Part shown: piece by piece, positions 1-8,225 of the stretch
How positions within the stretch are numbered: position 1 is the stretch's first letter
How the letters are laid out: every line of letters begins with the position of its first letter
From: a bacterium
GTDB lineage: Bacteria > Verrucomicrobiota > Kiritimatiellia > CAIKKV01 > CAITUY01
DNA: 64,000 nt
Direction: 5' to 3'
NCBI GenBank assembly: GCA_037128595.1
Contig: JBAXWB010000022.1
Coordinates: forward strand, 1-64,000
Made by a program: the position numbers and the translations under genes
The notes under the pieces: model-generated
Told to the model about the DNA's origin: nothing
The model's database searches: none
The model's input: only the letters and a program-made list of their open reading frames with translations

Positions 1-67
1 GATTGAAACGGGCAAATATTCTTTCAGAATAGGCCCAACTGGCGAACTCGGGCTAGTGCCGCGCTGA

Positions 68-481
68 CAAATCAAAAACCTATCATCTCCTGCTCCAGAC
101 GCAAATGGCTGCGAATGCGGTTACTCCTATCCCATTGACATTCATGTCGCAAAGCCCGACCTGGAAAGCTACGAGAAATTTCACAAGGAATTTACCACAC
201 TCCGCCTCGGCAAAGGCGAAAGCTACGGAATCCCATATCGTATTCTGACCGCAATAGGTTTGAAAAACGTATTGGTTGCGGGCCGATGCGTCAGCACGGA
301 CAGGAACATGCAAGCGTCCCTGCGCGTCATGCCGGGTTGCTATATCACGGGCCAAGCGGCCGGAATTGCGGCGGCCATGACCGTCCAATCAAAAACAGAT
401 ACCCGCGGGATCGACATCCAGGAGTTACAGGCGAGACTGAAGGCCACAGGCGCCTATCTCCCCAATTTTAAAAATTATTAG
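68..481 (+). pseudogene. C-terminal remnant of an FAD-dependent oxidoreductase
   Basis: The open frame encodes about 137 residues that match the C-terminal end of the large FAD-dependent oxidoreductase family (FAD_oxidored type). Visible family motifs are SYPIDIH, then GESYGIPYR, then LVAGRCVSTD, then RVMPGCYITGQAAGIAAA, which contributes to the flavin site in this family. The N-terminal Rossmann part is absent. A TGA at 65-67 closes the frame just upstream and no normal start codon with a Shine-Dalgarno sequence follows; the first candidate is a TTG at 260. Either the gene was truncated by rearrangement or its 5' part lies beyond the window in a frame broken by the TGA. The neighbouring fragments are also broken, which favours decay. 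The family assignment is fairly safe; the substrate is unknown. Confidence 0.7.
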
Positions 482-488
482 CATCCTG

Positions 489-697
489 TTGAAAAACCAG
501 TACGGCAAAAGCCTGCTCTCTGATCTGGCGGAAACCCTAACTGCGGAGTTTGGCAAAGGATTCGATGCATCTAATCTCCGCTACATGCGGTTATTTTATC
601 AGGCTTTTCCGAATTGTGACGCACTGCGTCACGAATTGAGCTGGACCCACTACCGCTCCCTGCTCAGGGTCGATGATGCCGCTGCCCGGCTCTGGTA
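489..697 (+). pseudogene. N-terminal remnant of a DUF1016 (YhcG-type) nuclease-family protein
   Basis: The frame from 489 gives residues that fit the N-terminal DUF1016 domain of YhcG-type PDDEXK nuclease proteins: YGKSLLSDLAETLTAEFGKG, then NLRYMRLFYQAFP, then ELSWTHYRSLLRVDD. Family members are usually about 350 residues with the nuclease domain C-terminal. Here similarity stops near position 697; the frame stays open to 812, but those codons are antisense to an HU-type coding fragment. The first residues of the domain are also missing and the only start is a TTG without a clear ribosome site. I read it as a gene fragment, not a functional short protein. Confidence 0.7.
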
Positions 698-793
698 CAG
701 GATCGCATCCTTGCAGGCCTTGGCGACGCGGAACTTCACCACGCGCTTGGCCTTGATCTTGATCGTCTCGCCCGTCTCGGGATTTTTGCATAT
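698..793 (-). pseudogene. C-terminal remnant of an HU/IHF-family DNA-binding protein
   Basis: On the minus strand the codons from 793 downward read CKNPETGETIKIKAK followed by RVVKFRVAKACKDAIL. This is the arm-and-tail pattern of HU-family histone-like proteins (NP.TG..I.I.A...V.F...K..KDA). A TGA at 794-796 closes the frame immediately upstream, so the N-terminal helices are missing; past 698 the frame runs on without family similarity to a TAG at 650-652. The edge of the HU similarity coincides within a base or two with the edge of the DUF1016 similarity on the other strand, so two unrelated gene ends are fused here. HU proteins normally bend and package DNA; this copy cannot fold as one. 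Confidence 0.65.
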
Positions 794-844
794 TCACGGG
801 GGAATGCAATAAACCTAATTATCAATCCCCAGAGTGAAGGTTCA

Positions 845-1219
845 TCACTTTAAGACCTGCCCCAATACTTCATAGAGCTGGCTCTCGGTGTAGGGTTTGG
901 CGAGCATCCCTCTAAAGGATTTAAAGGCTGGCTTTGACATCATATGATCTTCGAAGTATCCGCTGGAAATAATCGCCCTGGCATCTGGATCTATCGCCAT
1001 AATCTCCTTGAGTACTACTGCCCCGCCCACACCTCCCGGGATAGTAAGATCCAAAATCAGTAGATCAAATGGGTCGCCAGCATTCAGCGCTTGCTTATAA
1101 ATATCTACGGCTTGTTGACCATTAGAGGCGGTCTCAACTAAATAGCCCGCTCCTTTCAGCCAACTCGATACAACCATGCGAATAATGTCCTCATCATCTA
1201 GAACCAGTATTCTGACCAT
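845..1219 (-). CDS. Single-domain response regulator (CheY-like receiver)
   Basis: The 124-residue product is one receiver domain. The acidic pair lies in VLDDED (residues 6-11), the phospho-acceptor aspartate in LLILDLTIP (around residue 57), the switch serine in AIISSGY and the conserved lysine in LAKPY near the C-terminus. No output domain is present. The sequence, including SSGYFED, is closest in style to the receiver modules at the C-terminus of hybrid histidine kinases, so it may be a stand-alone phospho-relay protein or the surviving tail of a kinase. A G-rich Shine-Dalgarno sequence about 9 bases upstream of the ATG supports independent translation. No partner kinase is in the window. 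Confidence 0.85.
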   Translation of the reverse strand: MVRILVLDDEDIIRMVVSSWLKGAGYLVETASNGQQAVDIYKQALNAGDPFDLLILDLTIPGGVGGAVVLKEIMAIDPDARAIISSGYFEDHMMSKPAFKSFRGMLAKPYTESQLYEVLGQVLK

Positions 1220-1254
1220 TGCTCATGTCCCCCCTTACGCCGCCAATATACGGG

Positions 1255-1428
1255 CTAAATCGGCGGCTGATGCCGCATCGGGCGGAACTCAGCCTCCGGT
1301 TCGGCCAGCCACGCCTGTTGCGACTCCACCGCCGATGCGTTGGCAAATACTGCATCGACCCAACGCCATGAGTCCAAGGCCACCGCATCCAGTGGTTTCA
1401 CAGAAAAACAAGGCGGTTTACTCATCAT
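1255..1428 (-). CDS. Small hypothetical protein, 57 residues
   Basis: An ATG ATG start is preceded by GAGAAAG about 7 bases away, a reasonable ribosome site, and the frame runs 57 codons to a TAG. The protein is moderately acidic with two tryptophans (SWRWVDAVF and QQAWLAEPEAEF) and a proline-rich end. No family is recognised. It lies just upstream of the receiver-domain gene on the same strand, with a gap of about 35 bases. It could be a real small gene, the end of a degraded larger gene, or chance; the ribosome site is the main argument for it. Confidence 0.3.
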   Translation of the reverse strand: MMSKPPCFSVKPLDAVALDSWRWVDAVFANASAVESQQAWLAEPEAEFRPMRHQPPI

Positions 1429-1466
1429 GGCTATTCTTTCTCAACGCAGTGGTCCTAGTCTATAAC

Positions 1467-2615
1467 TTATGAACAGCTTTCATTCGTCGTCTTGAAGCGG
1501 AACTCAAGACCATCCCCTTTTCGCAGAATCGCTTCAACCCCTTCGCACGCCGCATCAACAGGTTTCATTACAATCCCATAAGACATGACAAGTCGCCCCC
1601 GAGCGGGTATCCATCGAAATGTCGAGATGCCATGAAATTCAGTTCTATCGACAGCCCGCTGGAGTCCTTCAGGAAAAGGCGTGTTCGCGAATTCCATTCC
1701 TCGTGTCAGTGTTCTGCCCCGCCAGGGGGAATCCTTCCTCGCAAAGTTCTCTTCCCAGTTTCCCACCCAGGGAAAATCTGACCGGTTCCAAACATAGGCA
1801 ACCAGTAATCCAAGCTTAGGATTCACCGCACTGAACCACGCCGTGCCGCTCGATGGATCCATTAACTGGGCGCTGTAATCCGACGAATGCCTGTAGTCCC
1901 GTCCGATCATTCGCAGATCCACTGGTTTCCCATACACTCCGGGCCCCCTGGGCCAGCAGAAGGACGTGTCGGACTTCAAGCGCTGTGGTTTGCCAAACAT
2001 GCCCGGGTAGGTATGGCCCTTCGTGGCTGACATATCGAACAGCGTTACTCCCTTCTCCAGGAAAGGCGGACCAAATGTAACATGCTCACACATTGTAAAG
2101 GGTAGATCACGGTGCGCCAGATTTACAATCTCTTCACGCACGTTGACATAATAACTTCCACGAACCATTCGGATGGTTCGTTTAAGCCGCATCATGGCTG
2201 CTGGCAAGTCGCATTCGCATACCAGAGTCACTGATTTCTTTGTCACTGCCTTCCGCACAAGTCTCCAGCGGACAACCGGGGCCTCTCCGTGTCCGCCCAA
2301 ACCGAGTCGCGCTTCCGCCGGAGAGGGATCACCGAACCAGCCCAAGCAAAGATTATGTCCACAAATCGAGGCCAGCAGTTTACTTTCAAAACGCTTGGCA
2401 TCGCCTGCCTTATACTGCCAGGGTTCAATTCCTTTCCATGTTGGGACCCAAAAGGGATTACGCCCGGGGAGATCCTTTAGCGTGATTGAGGCAAAGTGTC
2501 CCCCGCCCTGGAGCAGGACCAGTTTCAAAACACCATTATCCAATTCCCAGCCTTTCCGACCACGGCAGTGGGTTACATGGATATGCATCGAATTCTCAGA
2601 CTTGGCCATTCTCAT
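1467..2615 (-). CDS. Aldose 1-epimerase-like (mutarotase-fold) protein
   Basis: The 382-residue product has the beta-rich character of the galactose-mutarotase superfold: an N-terminal WELDNGVLKLVLLQGGGHFASI strand pair, GHGEAPV, a central section with CEHVTFGPPFLE, and RWRLVRKAVTKKSVTLVCEC as a typical sandwich strand. Proteins of this kind interconvert anomers or bind sugars; the exact substrate cannot be read. I prefer the ATG at 2615 because AAAGG lies 5 bases upstream; a GTG at 2621 and an ATG at 2609 are alternatives. There is no signal peptide, so it is cytoplasmic. It follows the mannitol-dehydrogenase-family gene by about 20 bases and is the last gene of the catabolic operon. Its role is probably to supply the right anomer or to relieve product build-up in that pathway. 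Confidence 0.6.
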   Translation of the reverse strand: MRMAKSENSMHIHVTHCRGRKGWELDNGVLKLVLLQGGGHFASITLKDLPGRNPFWVPTWKGIEPWQYKAGDAKRFESKLLASICGHNLCLGWFGDPSPAEARLGLGGHGEAPVVRWRLVRKAVTKKSVTLVCECDLPAAMMRLKRTIRMVRGSYYVNVREEIVNLAHRDLPFTMCEHVTFGPPFLEKGVTLFDMSATKGHTYPGMFGKPQRLKSDTSFCWPRGPGVYGKPVDLRMIGRDYRHSSDYSAQLMDPSSGTAWFSAVNPKLGLLVAYVWNRSDFPWVGNWEENFARKDSPWRGRTLTRGMEFANTPFPEGLQRAVDRTEFHGISTFRWIPARGRLVMSYGIVMKPVDAACEGVEAILRKGDGLEFRFKTTNESCS

Positions 2616-2634
2616 TTGCACCTTTGCTTGCGAA

Positions 2635-3843
2635 CTACCCTCTGATCAATGCCTGGATTGCATGTTGCTCGTCCACTGATCCTTTACCAGACCACAAGTC
2701 CCGGAGAATCGCATCAATATCCGTACCATCCCCCATTGCGAGATGGCGAAGAGCAGCCCGGGCACCCCGCGCATACCGTTCGGGCTGTATCCCTTGCCCA
2801 AGCGCCAGCCTCATGGCACCAATCAGCCTGTCATCCCATCCCAGTTTGCGCATGGTATCCCGGGTGACCCGCTCCACAGCATCTTTCAGGAACGGATTCG
2901 TCATCCTGACCAATAAATCATCCACATAGGCATTGAATCCATCCGGCGTAAACAGCGGGTCCAACTCGTGATACTTGCGACAGAGCGCTTCCCCGGATTC
3001 GAGCAGAAAGGCATCCCGCGCCAATTGCATCAGCGCTGGATTCCCGGCGGCTTCCGACATAAACACCCCGCCGCTCTCGCGTAGCAGGTATCCGATCAGG
3101 GCATGCGTAGCGTTGTGCCCATACAACTTCGCTTCCTCGAAGGGTAACAAATCGGCCTTTTCCTCAAATACTTCAATGCCACGCCGGAACCCGGACAATT
3201 CGATCCGGGTGATCAGGATCCGATTGAATTCTTCAGCCAGGAACGCCCTTGCCATTTCCGGGACGACGGGGACAAGTCCTTGCGCCGCGATTTGCTCGGC
3301 CTCCGTCACCACTCCGCTCATTTTCCCGATCACCGTATTGAGCACCTGGGTTCGGGCTGAGGCTAGTCCACCCGCCAAGAGAGACGCCAAGGCCTCAATC
3401 AGGATTTCGGCGGCATGATTATTGTTCTCCGCCGTGTACACCACCGCCGCAGGCAAACTCTCATCAGATGTTTTTGCGCGCAGGCCGACAGACAGGATGT
3501 CCAGCACATCGCCGGGCTTTCCCGTCCCATAAAACGCGACACTCGGCAACGCGGTGGCAATTTCGTCCGCAAGGGCAACCGCCTCGATCAGGGATTTCCG
3601 ATCCCGTTCATCAAGTGGATTGAGGATTTCAACGGGGCCTATCTCATGTGTCTCGATCCCCGCCGGAGTCGCCACATTGAGCATATAGTAGCCCTTGTTC
3701 CGACGCACGGACTCCACCACGGACGGAACAACCTCCGCCACAACAAGCCGGTTGAAATTCCCGGACCGCCAGGCTTCATAAACAAACAGACCCGCTTGAA
3801 TCGCGCCAAACCCGAAACCAACAAAAGTATGCATACGCTTCAT
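2635..3843 (-). CDS. Mannitol/polyol dehydrogenase family (long-chain SDR-unrelated) NAD-dependent enzyme
   Basis: The 402-residue product begins HTFVGFGFGAIQAGLF, a glycine-rich dinucleotide-binding loop, and continues with an alpha/beta domain. In the middle, KLYGHNATHA keeps the Lys-x4-Asn-x2-His arrangement used as the catalytic set of polyol-specific long-chain dehydrogenases such as mannitol 2-dehydrogenase and mannitol-1-phosphate 5-dehydrogenase. The ENNNHAAE segment is also typical of the mannitol-1-phosphate branch. It likely interconverts a polyol (or polyol phosphate) and a ketose in the cytoplasm. AAGGAAATCGG precedes the ATG. The stop of the broken gene at 3853-4188 lies 9 bases upstream, so the two were once co-transcribed. 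The exact substrate is not deducible. Confidence 0.8.
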   Translation of the reverse strand: MKRMHTFVGFGFGAIQAGLFVYEAWRSGNFNRLVVAEVVPSVVESVRRNKGYYMLNVATPAGIETHEIGPVEILNPLDERDRKSLIEAVALADEIATALPSVAFYGTGKPGDVLDILSVGLRAKTSDESLPAAVVYTAENNNHAAEILIEALASLLAGGLASARTQVLNTVIGKMSGVVTEAEQIAAQGLVPVVPEMARAFLAEEFNRILITRIELSGFRRGIEVFEEKADLLPFEEAKLYGHNATHALIGYLLRESGGVFMSEAAGNPALMQLARDAFLLESGEALCRKYHELDPLFTPDGFNAYVDDLLVRMTNPFLKDAVERVTRDTMRKLGWDDRLIGAMRLALGQGIQPERYARGARAALRHLAMGDGTDIDAILRDLWSGKGSVDEQHAIQALIRG

Positions 3844-3852
3844 CCGATTTCC

Positions 3853-4188
3853 TTACACTGACACTGGAGGCTTTCTCTCGCCAAATCGTTTCACCAGGCC
3901 AAGCGTCTCTTCCAGGGGCAAAACCCCTTCAGAGGCCCCCGGGCGCGACAAACTGGCGGCGGCACATCAACTTCCTAACCCGGCGGTCTCCATCAAATCC
4001 CAGCCCGGCAAGTGGGAACCGTACCCCATGCGTGCCAGATCATTCAGAACATTGGCAGGGACACGGCCAAGGCTCAAGGTCCGACTCTTGATATTGGCCA
4101 GCATGCCCTGCCTAGGCTGGCAATCCACCAACTTCACCCTGTCGACGATCTAATTTTCAGCGGCTGTAATTCTAACTCGTTGCGACAT
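3853..4188 (-). pseudogene. Gene interrupted by in-frame TAG and TGA codons, family unrecognised
   Basis: AAGGAG lies 6 bases before an ATG at 4188, the strongest start signal nearby. The frame reads MSQRVRITAAEN, then TAG at 4150-4152, then about 60 residues including NVLNDLARMGYGSHLPGWDL, then TGA at 3967-3969, then about 37 residues including SEGVLPLEETLGLVKRFGER, then TAA at 3853-3855. All three sections are in one frame and look like coding sequence, so this is a single ORF of about 111 codons with two internal stops. I do not recognise the family. Decay by two point mutations is the simplest reading; sequencing error or stop-codon readthrough are less likely. The 124 bases upstream (4189-4312) are AT-richer and hold no gene. 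Confidence 0.5.
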
Positions 4189-4312
4189 CACTACTCCTTA
4201 AATCGCCCATATCTTACTAATGGATTACATGGAATTGTTCTGATAGTTAAGACATTCTGATTCATTTCTAGGCGAACTTTGGGGCCCGAAGTCTGAATTG
4301 AAAATAGAGTAA

Positions 4313-5782
4313 TCACGAGCCCGCAAGAAGCTGGCGGTATTTCTCCCGCCGCTGAGCGTAGATCGCATACCTCCGTACGTTGGGCTCAAATGCCCGGTCA
4401 GGTATCACAAAACGCTCTACCGCCTCCGAAAGAGTCCCCAACACCCCGAGTGCCACACCGGCTATCATCGCCGCCCCTAATAGCCCAGCTTCAGTGACCT
4501 TGGGACGAATGAAGGGCACATTAAAAATATCAGCCTTGATCTGGAGCCAGGCGTCCGACTGTGCACCTCCGCCGGTGGCGACAAATTCGGAGGTGTCGAC
4601 ACCCATGTCTCGCAAGGCCTCCATGCTTTCCATGAAATAGAAAGTGGCTCCCTCCAAGACCGCCTTGTAGATCTCACCCCGCCGGGTGCTTAGCTTAAGC
4701 CCGTGTATCGAACCGGCCCCCCCCGGCAAGAAACCTGGTGGCCCTGTCATCTCGAAAAGCGGCAACACAAGAAGATCGGTCGGCTCCGCAGGCATCTCGG
4801 CTGCAAGCCGGTCATAGACGTCCGGCAAGTCCCGATCGGCACTAGCAAAGGTATCACGAAACCAACGCACTAGTGAGCCTGATTGGTTATAAATAAATGA
4901 TGCATACAAGCCTTCGACCACATGATGCTCTGCATTCAACGAATACCGCAACATATCGCCGGTCGGCGGAATATGCCCATAGACCGGGGTAAGGCACTCA
5001 TAAGTCCCGATCCCATCCACCGCCCGACCCGATTTGAATACCCCGGCTCCAAGGGCATTACAGCATTGGTCATGCCCCCCCACCACAACCTTGACCCCAC
5101 GCGGTAATCCCAGTTCACCCGCCATGATATCACTGACCGTACCCGCTATTGCTCCACTCGGCAAACAGCAGGGTAGCTTGTCCGGGGAAATCCCTGCGAA
5201 CTGGAGCAATGGCTCCGACCACTCTTCTTTCCGGATGTCGAAAAGCAGTGTACGGTTGGCTAGGGAGTAACTGACAAACGGCTCACACCCCAGCAGAAAG
5301 CCCACCAACCCGTCCCACAGCAGGAATTTGTCCGCCTTGTCATAAAGATCCGGCTCATGTTCCTTCAACCAGAGGAGCTTGGGAAGGGTGTAGTTCGGGC
5401 CTATCAGGATGTTGGGGTTGAGATCATAGAACCCTGCCTTGCCGAATTTGTCGACCAGTCGGTCAATGGTCTCCTGTCCTCGACTATCGCTGGACAGAAT
5501 GCAGGGGCCAAGAATCTGACGATCCGCCGAAACCGGCGTAGCGGCTTCGCCCATGGAACTGATGCACAAGGCGGCGACAGGATCCCCAGCGGTAGCCATC
5601 ACCACCTCGCTGATAACCGCCTTGATCTTCAGCCATACCGATGTGCTATCCAACTCGACCCACCCCGGAAAAGGATAGCTGGAGGAATATTCCCTATAGG
5701 CCTGAGCCATAAGCTGGCCATCCACAGAAAACACCGCGGCCTTACAGCCAGTTGTGCCAACATCGATTCCGAGAAGACTCAT
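4313..5782 (-). CDS. FGGY-family carbohydrate kinase (xylulokinase-like)
   Basis: The 489-residue length is typical of FGGY sugar kinases. The first ATP-binding loop is LLGIDVGTTGCKAAVFSVDG at the N-terminus, VVVGGHDQCCNALGAGV carries the catalytic Asp-Gln pair near residue 235, and ATGGGAQSDAWLQIKADIF plus TEAGLLGAAMIAG form the C-terminal nucleotide-binding part. It phosphorylates a ketose, ketopentose or related polyol with ATP in the cytoplasm. It sits 6 bases after the fucose-isomerase-like gene, with AAGAGG just before its ATG, so the set works as isomerase, kinase, aldolase. Whether the substrate is xylulose, fuculose, rhamnulose or ribulose cannot be decided from the motifs. Confidence 0.88.
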   Translation of the reverse strand: MSLLGIDVGTTGCKAAVFSVDGQLMAQAYREYSSSYPFPGWVELDSTSVWLKIKAVISEVVMATAGDPVAALCISSMGEAATPVSADRQILGPCILSSDSRGQETIDRLVDKFGKAGFYDLNPNILIGPNYTLPKLLWLKEHEPDLYDKADKFLLWDGLVGFLLGCEPFVSYSLANRTLLFDIRKEEWSEPLLQFAGISPDKLPCCLPSGAIAGTVSDIMAGELGLPRGVKVVVGGHDQCCNALGAGVFKSGRAVDGIGTYECLTPVYGHIPPTGDMLRYSLNAEHHVVEGLYASFIYNQSGSLVRWFRDTFASADRDLPDVYDRLAAEMPAEPTDLLVLPLFEMTGPPGFLPGGAGSIHGLKLSTRRGEIYKAVLEGATFYFMESMEALRDMGVDTSEFVATGGGAQSDAWLQIKADIFNVPFIRPKVTEAGLLGAAMIAGVALGVLGTLSEAVERFVIPDRAFEPNVRRYAIYAQRREKYRQLLAGS

Positions 5783-5788
5783 AACCTC

Positions 5789-7195
5789 TTAAAGATCAAC
5801 GAGATCATATTTCAAATAGTTCCGGAAGGCTTCATGCACCGGGACTTCCACATGCCCGGTCGTTACCGCCACATGATGGCGATACCCTTCGGCACCAATA
5901 CCGCGAAGTTTCTTCTGCAACCCTTGTATTTTTGCCACTCCCGCGCACCCAAAGAAGTCCGCAGGAATCTTGTCGCGCGTGAATTCCCCCTCGCCCAGAT
6001 AGAACATCAACTTTCCGTTTTCGGTCTTTGAACTGGAGAATGTCATCGGGGCTGCAGCAATACGGCCCACATTACAGCCGTATCCACATCCCCCGCCCAA
6101 GGCCTTGGCGAACATCGGGTGATCAATCACCTGCCCTTTGGCCGTCATCAGGGACTGTGGCACGGGACCGCAATGGAACAGGATGCACTTGTCAGGATCC
6201 TTGCCATAGTTATTGTTCCAATCCAGACAGGTCGCGGCCTGACCGGATGCCAGGGAGAGCGCAAACATGGGAATCGCATTCCCGACATCCAGCTCACAGG
6301 CCGCGGGAATACCCCGGTCATTGAGTTCGCTCAAGAGCACACACGGCGATACATGCAGTTCCTTCTCCAATTCGATCCAACACCGGAGCGCCACCGCATC
6401 CATGGAATACTCCCCTATCACCTCGTCCAACACGACGCCGAGTTTAGCGAGGGTCTGGAAAGCCTCCGCGGGGACACCTTTCCAGTTCGTATAGTTCTTA
6501 AGTGTGTGTGCTTTGGCCCGAAACGCCTCACCTGAGGTGCCGAGTTTCCGGACACGCGAGATGAGTTCGGAGAGGTCCAACGTCTCTGTGGTGATCCCAT
6601 AGCGCTGTAAGGTTAGCTCATCAAAACGGACTGTCTTAAAGGCCGTGGTACGTGCCCCGATGGCACCCACGGTCATGCGCTTCAGGGAATTAACCACGCG
6701 GCAGACTCCGGCGAAATCAACCAGTTGCCGCGCAAATTCCCGGCTCTTCGGGTGCACCGTGTGCGGCTCGAAGTTCGTAAAAGGCAATGCATACTGGCGA
6801 AAAACATCCATGACCGATAATTTTCCGCAAAAGGCATCACGCCTGGACTTGACACCCATCTTGGAAAGTTCATCCGGATAGGCCTGTATCAGGATAGGCA
6901 CCCCACAATCACGTAATGCGGCTATGGCCCCGGTTTCATCCCCGAAATTGGGTAGGCAAAGGATCACGCCATCGTATTTCCCCCGGTTTGCATCGAGAAA
7001 CTCGGCGTACTTCAACCCCTCATCGGTTGTCTCAACCGCCCCGAAACGAGTAGCACCTTCCGGCATCATTAAGGTGTCGTGGCCGGCCTTTTCAACCACA
7101 ACCTTCAGTTCCTCCCTGGCACTATGGAGCAATGATTCGGGGAAGAACCCCCGGTTTCCAAAATAGAGAGCAAAGACCAGTTTCTTGATTTTCAT
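5789..7195 (-). CDS. L-fucose/L-arabinose isomerase-like protein
   Basis: The 468-residue product belongs to the fucose/arabinose-isomerase-like superfamily: an N-terminal Rossmann-like domain (LVFALYFGNRGFFPESLL, DGVILCLPNFGDET), a middle domain with VGAIGARTTAFKTVRFDE, and a C-terminal part with FHCGPVPQSL and CGYGCNVGR. These enzymes convert an aldose to the ketose used by the next kinase. The frame is open further upstream, but the ATG at 7195 overlaps the TGA of the aldolase gene as ATGA, which points to translational coupling and sets the start. It is cytoplasmic, with no signal peptide. Sequence families in this group include members of unproven activity, so the substrate is left open. 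Confidence 0.75.
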   Translation of the reverse strand: MKIKKLVFALYFGNRGFFPESLLHSAREELKVVVEKAGHDTLMMPEGATRFGAVETTDEGLKYAEFLDANRGKYDGVILCLPNFGDETGAIAALRDCGVPILIQAYPDELSKMGVKSRRDAFCGKLSVMDVFRQYALPFTNFEPHTVHPKSREFARQLVDFAGVCRVVNSLKRMTVGAIGARTTAFKTVRFDELTLQRYGITTETLDLSELISRVRKLGTSGEAFRAKAHTLKNYTNWKGVPAEAFQTLAKLGVVLDEVIGEYSMDAVALRCWIELEKELHVSPCVLLSELNDRGIPAACELDVGNAIPMFALSLASGQAATCLDWNNNYGKDPDKCILFHCGPVPQSLMTAKGQVIDHPMFAKALGGGCGYGCNVGRIAAAPMTFSSSKTENGKLMFYLGEGEFTRDKIPADFFGCAGVAKIQGLQKKLRGIGAEGYRHHVAVTTGHVEVPVHEAFRNYLKYDLVDL

Positions 7196-8151
7196 AATCC
7201 AATCCCTTTCAATAGAATGTCTGCCGAATTTCCAATCTCGAAATCCTCGTGTATCACCTTCACCGTTGCCGCATATACCGCTTCCTCCGCAGTGGTCCGT
7301 GAACTTTTGATCCCCTGCTCCCATGCCTGGCGGAGTGCGGCAGCCACATTGATCTTGGCGATGCCATGCCGGATGGCTTCCTTGATATACTCCTTGCGGA
7401 TACCGGTTCCTCCGTGCAGGACGAGCGGAATGCCGACGGCCTGGTGGATGCGGTCAAGTTGGGCGATATTCAGCCGCGCCTCTACTTTGCGCTCATCTTT
7501 CTTCACCTTACTAATCGCACCATGGATATTTCCAATCGCTACGGAAAGCCAGTCGACACCGGTTTCATTGACAAAACGGACGGCCTCATCGGGATCCGTA
7601 AAACCTTTGCCCGACACATAAAGTTCCTCATAAGGCGGCAACGGACCGGCTTCATGCCCCATGATGGCACCCAACTCCGCCTCGCAGGCGATACCCGCCT
7701 CTCGAGCCAACTCCACGGCGTTACGGGTACGCTTCACATTATCGGCAAAGGTTAGCCTGGATCCGTCAATCATCACGGATTCATAGCCCAGCCGGATGGC
7801 TTCTGCGATGTCCGCCTCGGCATCTACCGTCACATTATCCTCATCAATGACGGGTATGTGATCCAGATGGAGCCGGGTATGCCGTTCATCCCGCACATGC
7901 TCGTACTCCGCCCGTACCGCGCTCATGCTCTGCGACTCGAACTTGATCCACTCCAGCCGCGCAACGGCGATCATACCAAAACTGTTCGTATCGCGCAGGG
8001 CGCGTACGACCTGCCGCATCATCGGCAGATAGGGAATGTTGAAAGCCGGAATTACCAGGCCATTCGCCCTTGCCCTGTTAACAATCTCCGCCGTTCCAAG
8101 TCTCTGACAACCGGATAGGATGTCCAAACTGTTTCCAGTGTTCATACTCAC
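7192..8151 (-). CDS. Class II ketose-bisphosphate aldolase (FbaA/GatY/KbaY family)
   Basis: This is a zinc-dependent aldolase of the fructose/tagatose-bisphosphate type. Motifs in order are VIPAFNIPYLPMM, the metal-binding HLDHIPVID, GYESVMIDGSRLTFADN, EAELGAIMGHE, VAIGNIHGA, LVLHGGTGI and AKINVAAALR. It cleaves a phosphorylated ketose to a triose phosphate and an aldehyde. AAAGGAGG lies about 12 bases before a GTG at 8151, which I take as the start (319 residues); the frame is open to a GTG at 8187 and an ATG at 8145 is also possible. It is first in the catabolic operon and overlaps the isomerase gene by 4 bases. The divergent PocR/AraC regulator, starting less than 80 bases away, probably controls it. 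Confidence 0.87.
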   Translation of the reverse strand: MSMNTGNSLDILSGCQRLGTAEIVNRARANGLVIPAFNIPYLPMMRQVVRALRDTNSFGMIAVARLEWIKFESQSMSAVRAEYEHVRDERHTRLHLDHIPVIDEDNVTVDAEADIAEAIRLGYESVMIDGSRLTFADNVKRTRNAVELAREAGIACEAELGAIMGHEAGPLPPYEELYVSGKGFTDPDEAVRFVNETGVDWLSVAIGNIHGAISKVKKDERKVEARLNIAQLDRIHQAVGIPLVLHGGTGIRKEYIKEAIRHGIAKINVAAALRQAWEQGIKSSRTTAEEAVYAATVKVIHEDFEIGNSADILLKGIGL

Positions 8152-8225
8152 ACTATGAACCGGTTCCTCCTTTTCCAGAATGGACACGGATCACGATTCA
8201 TGTAAAATCGGGCCTTACTAATTAC

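Noticed and set aside
1-9. GATTGAAAC at the very edge, like the 3' end of many CRISPR repeats
   Set aside because: Only nine bases are visible and no second repeat or spacer pattern follows; chance is likely. Sequence to the left would decide.
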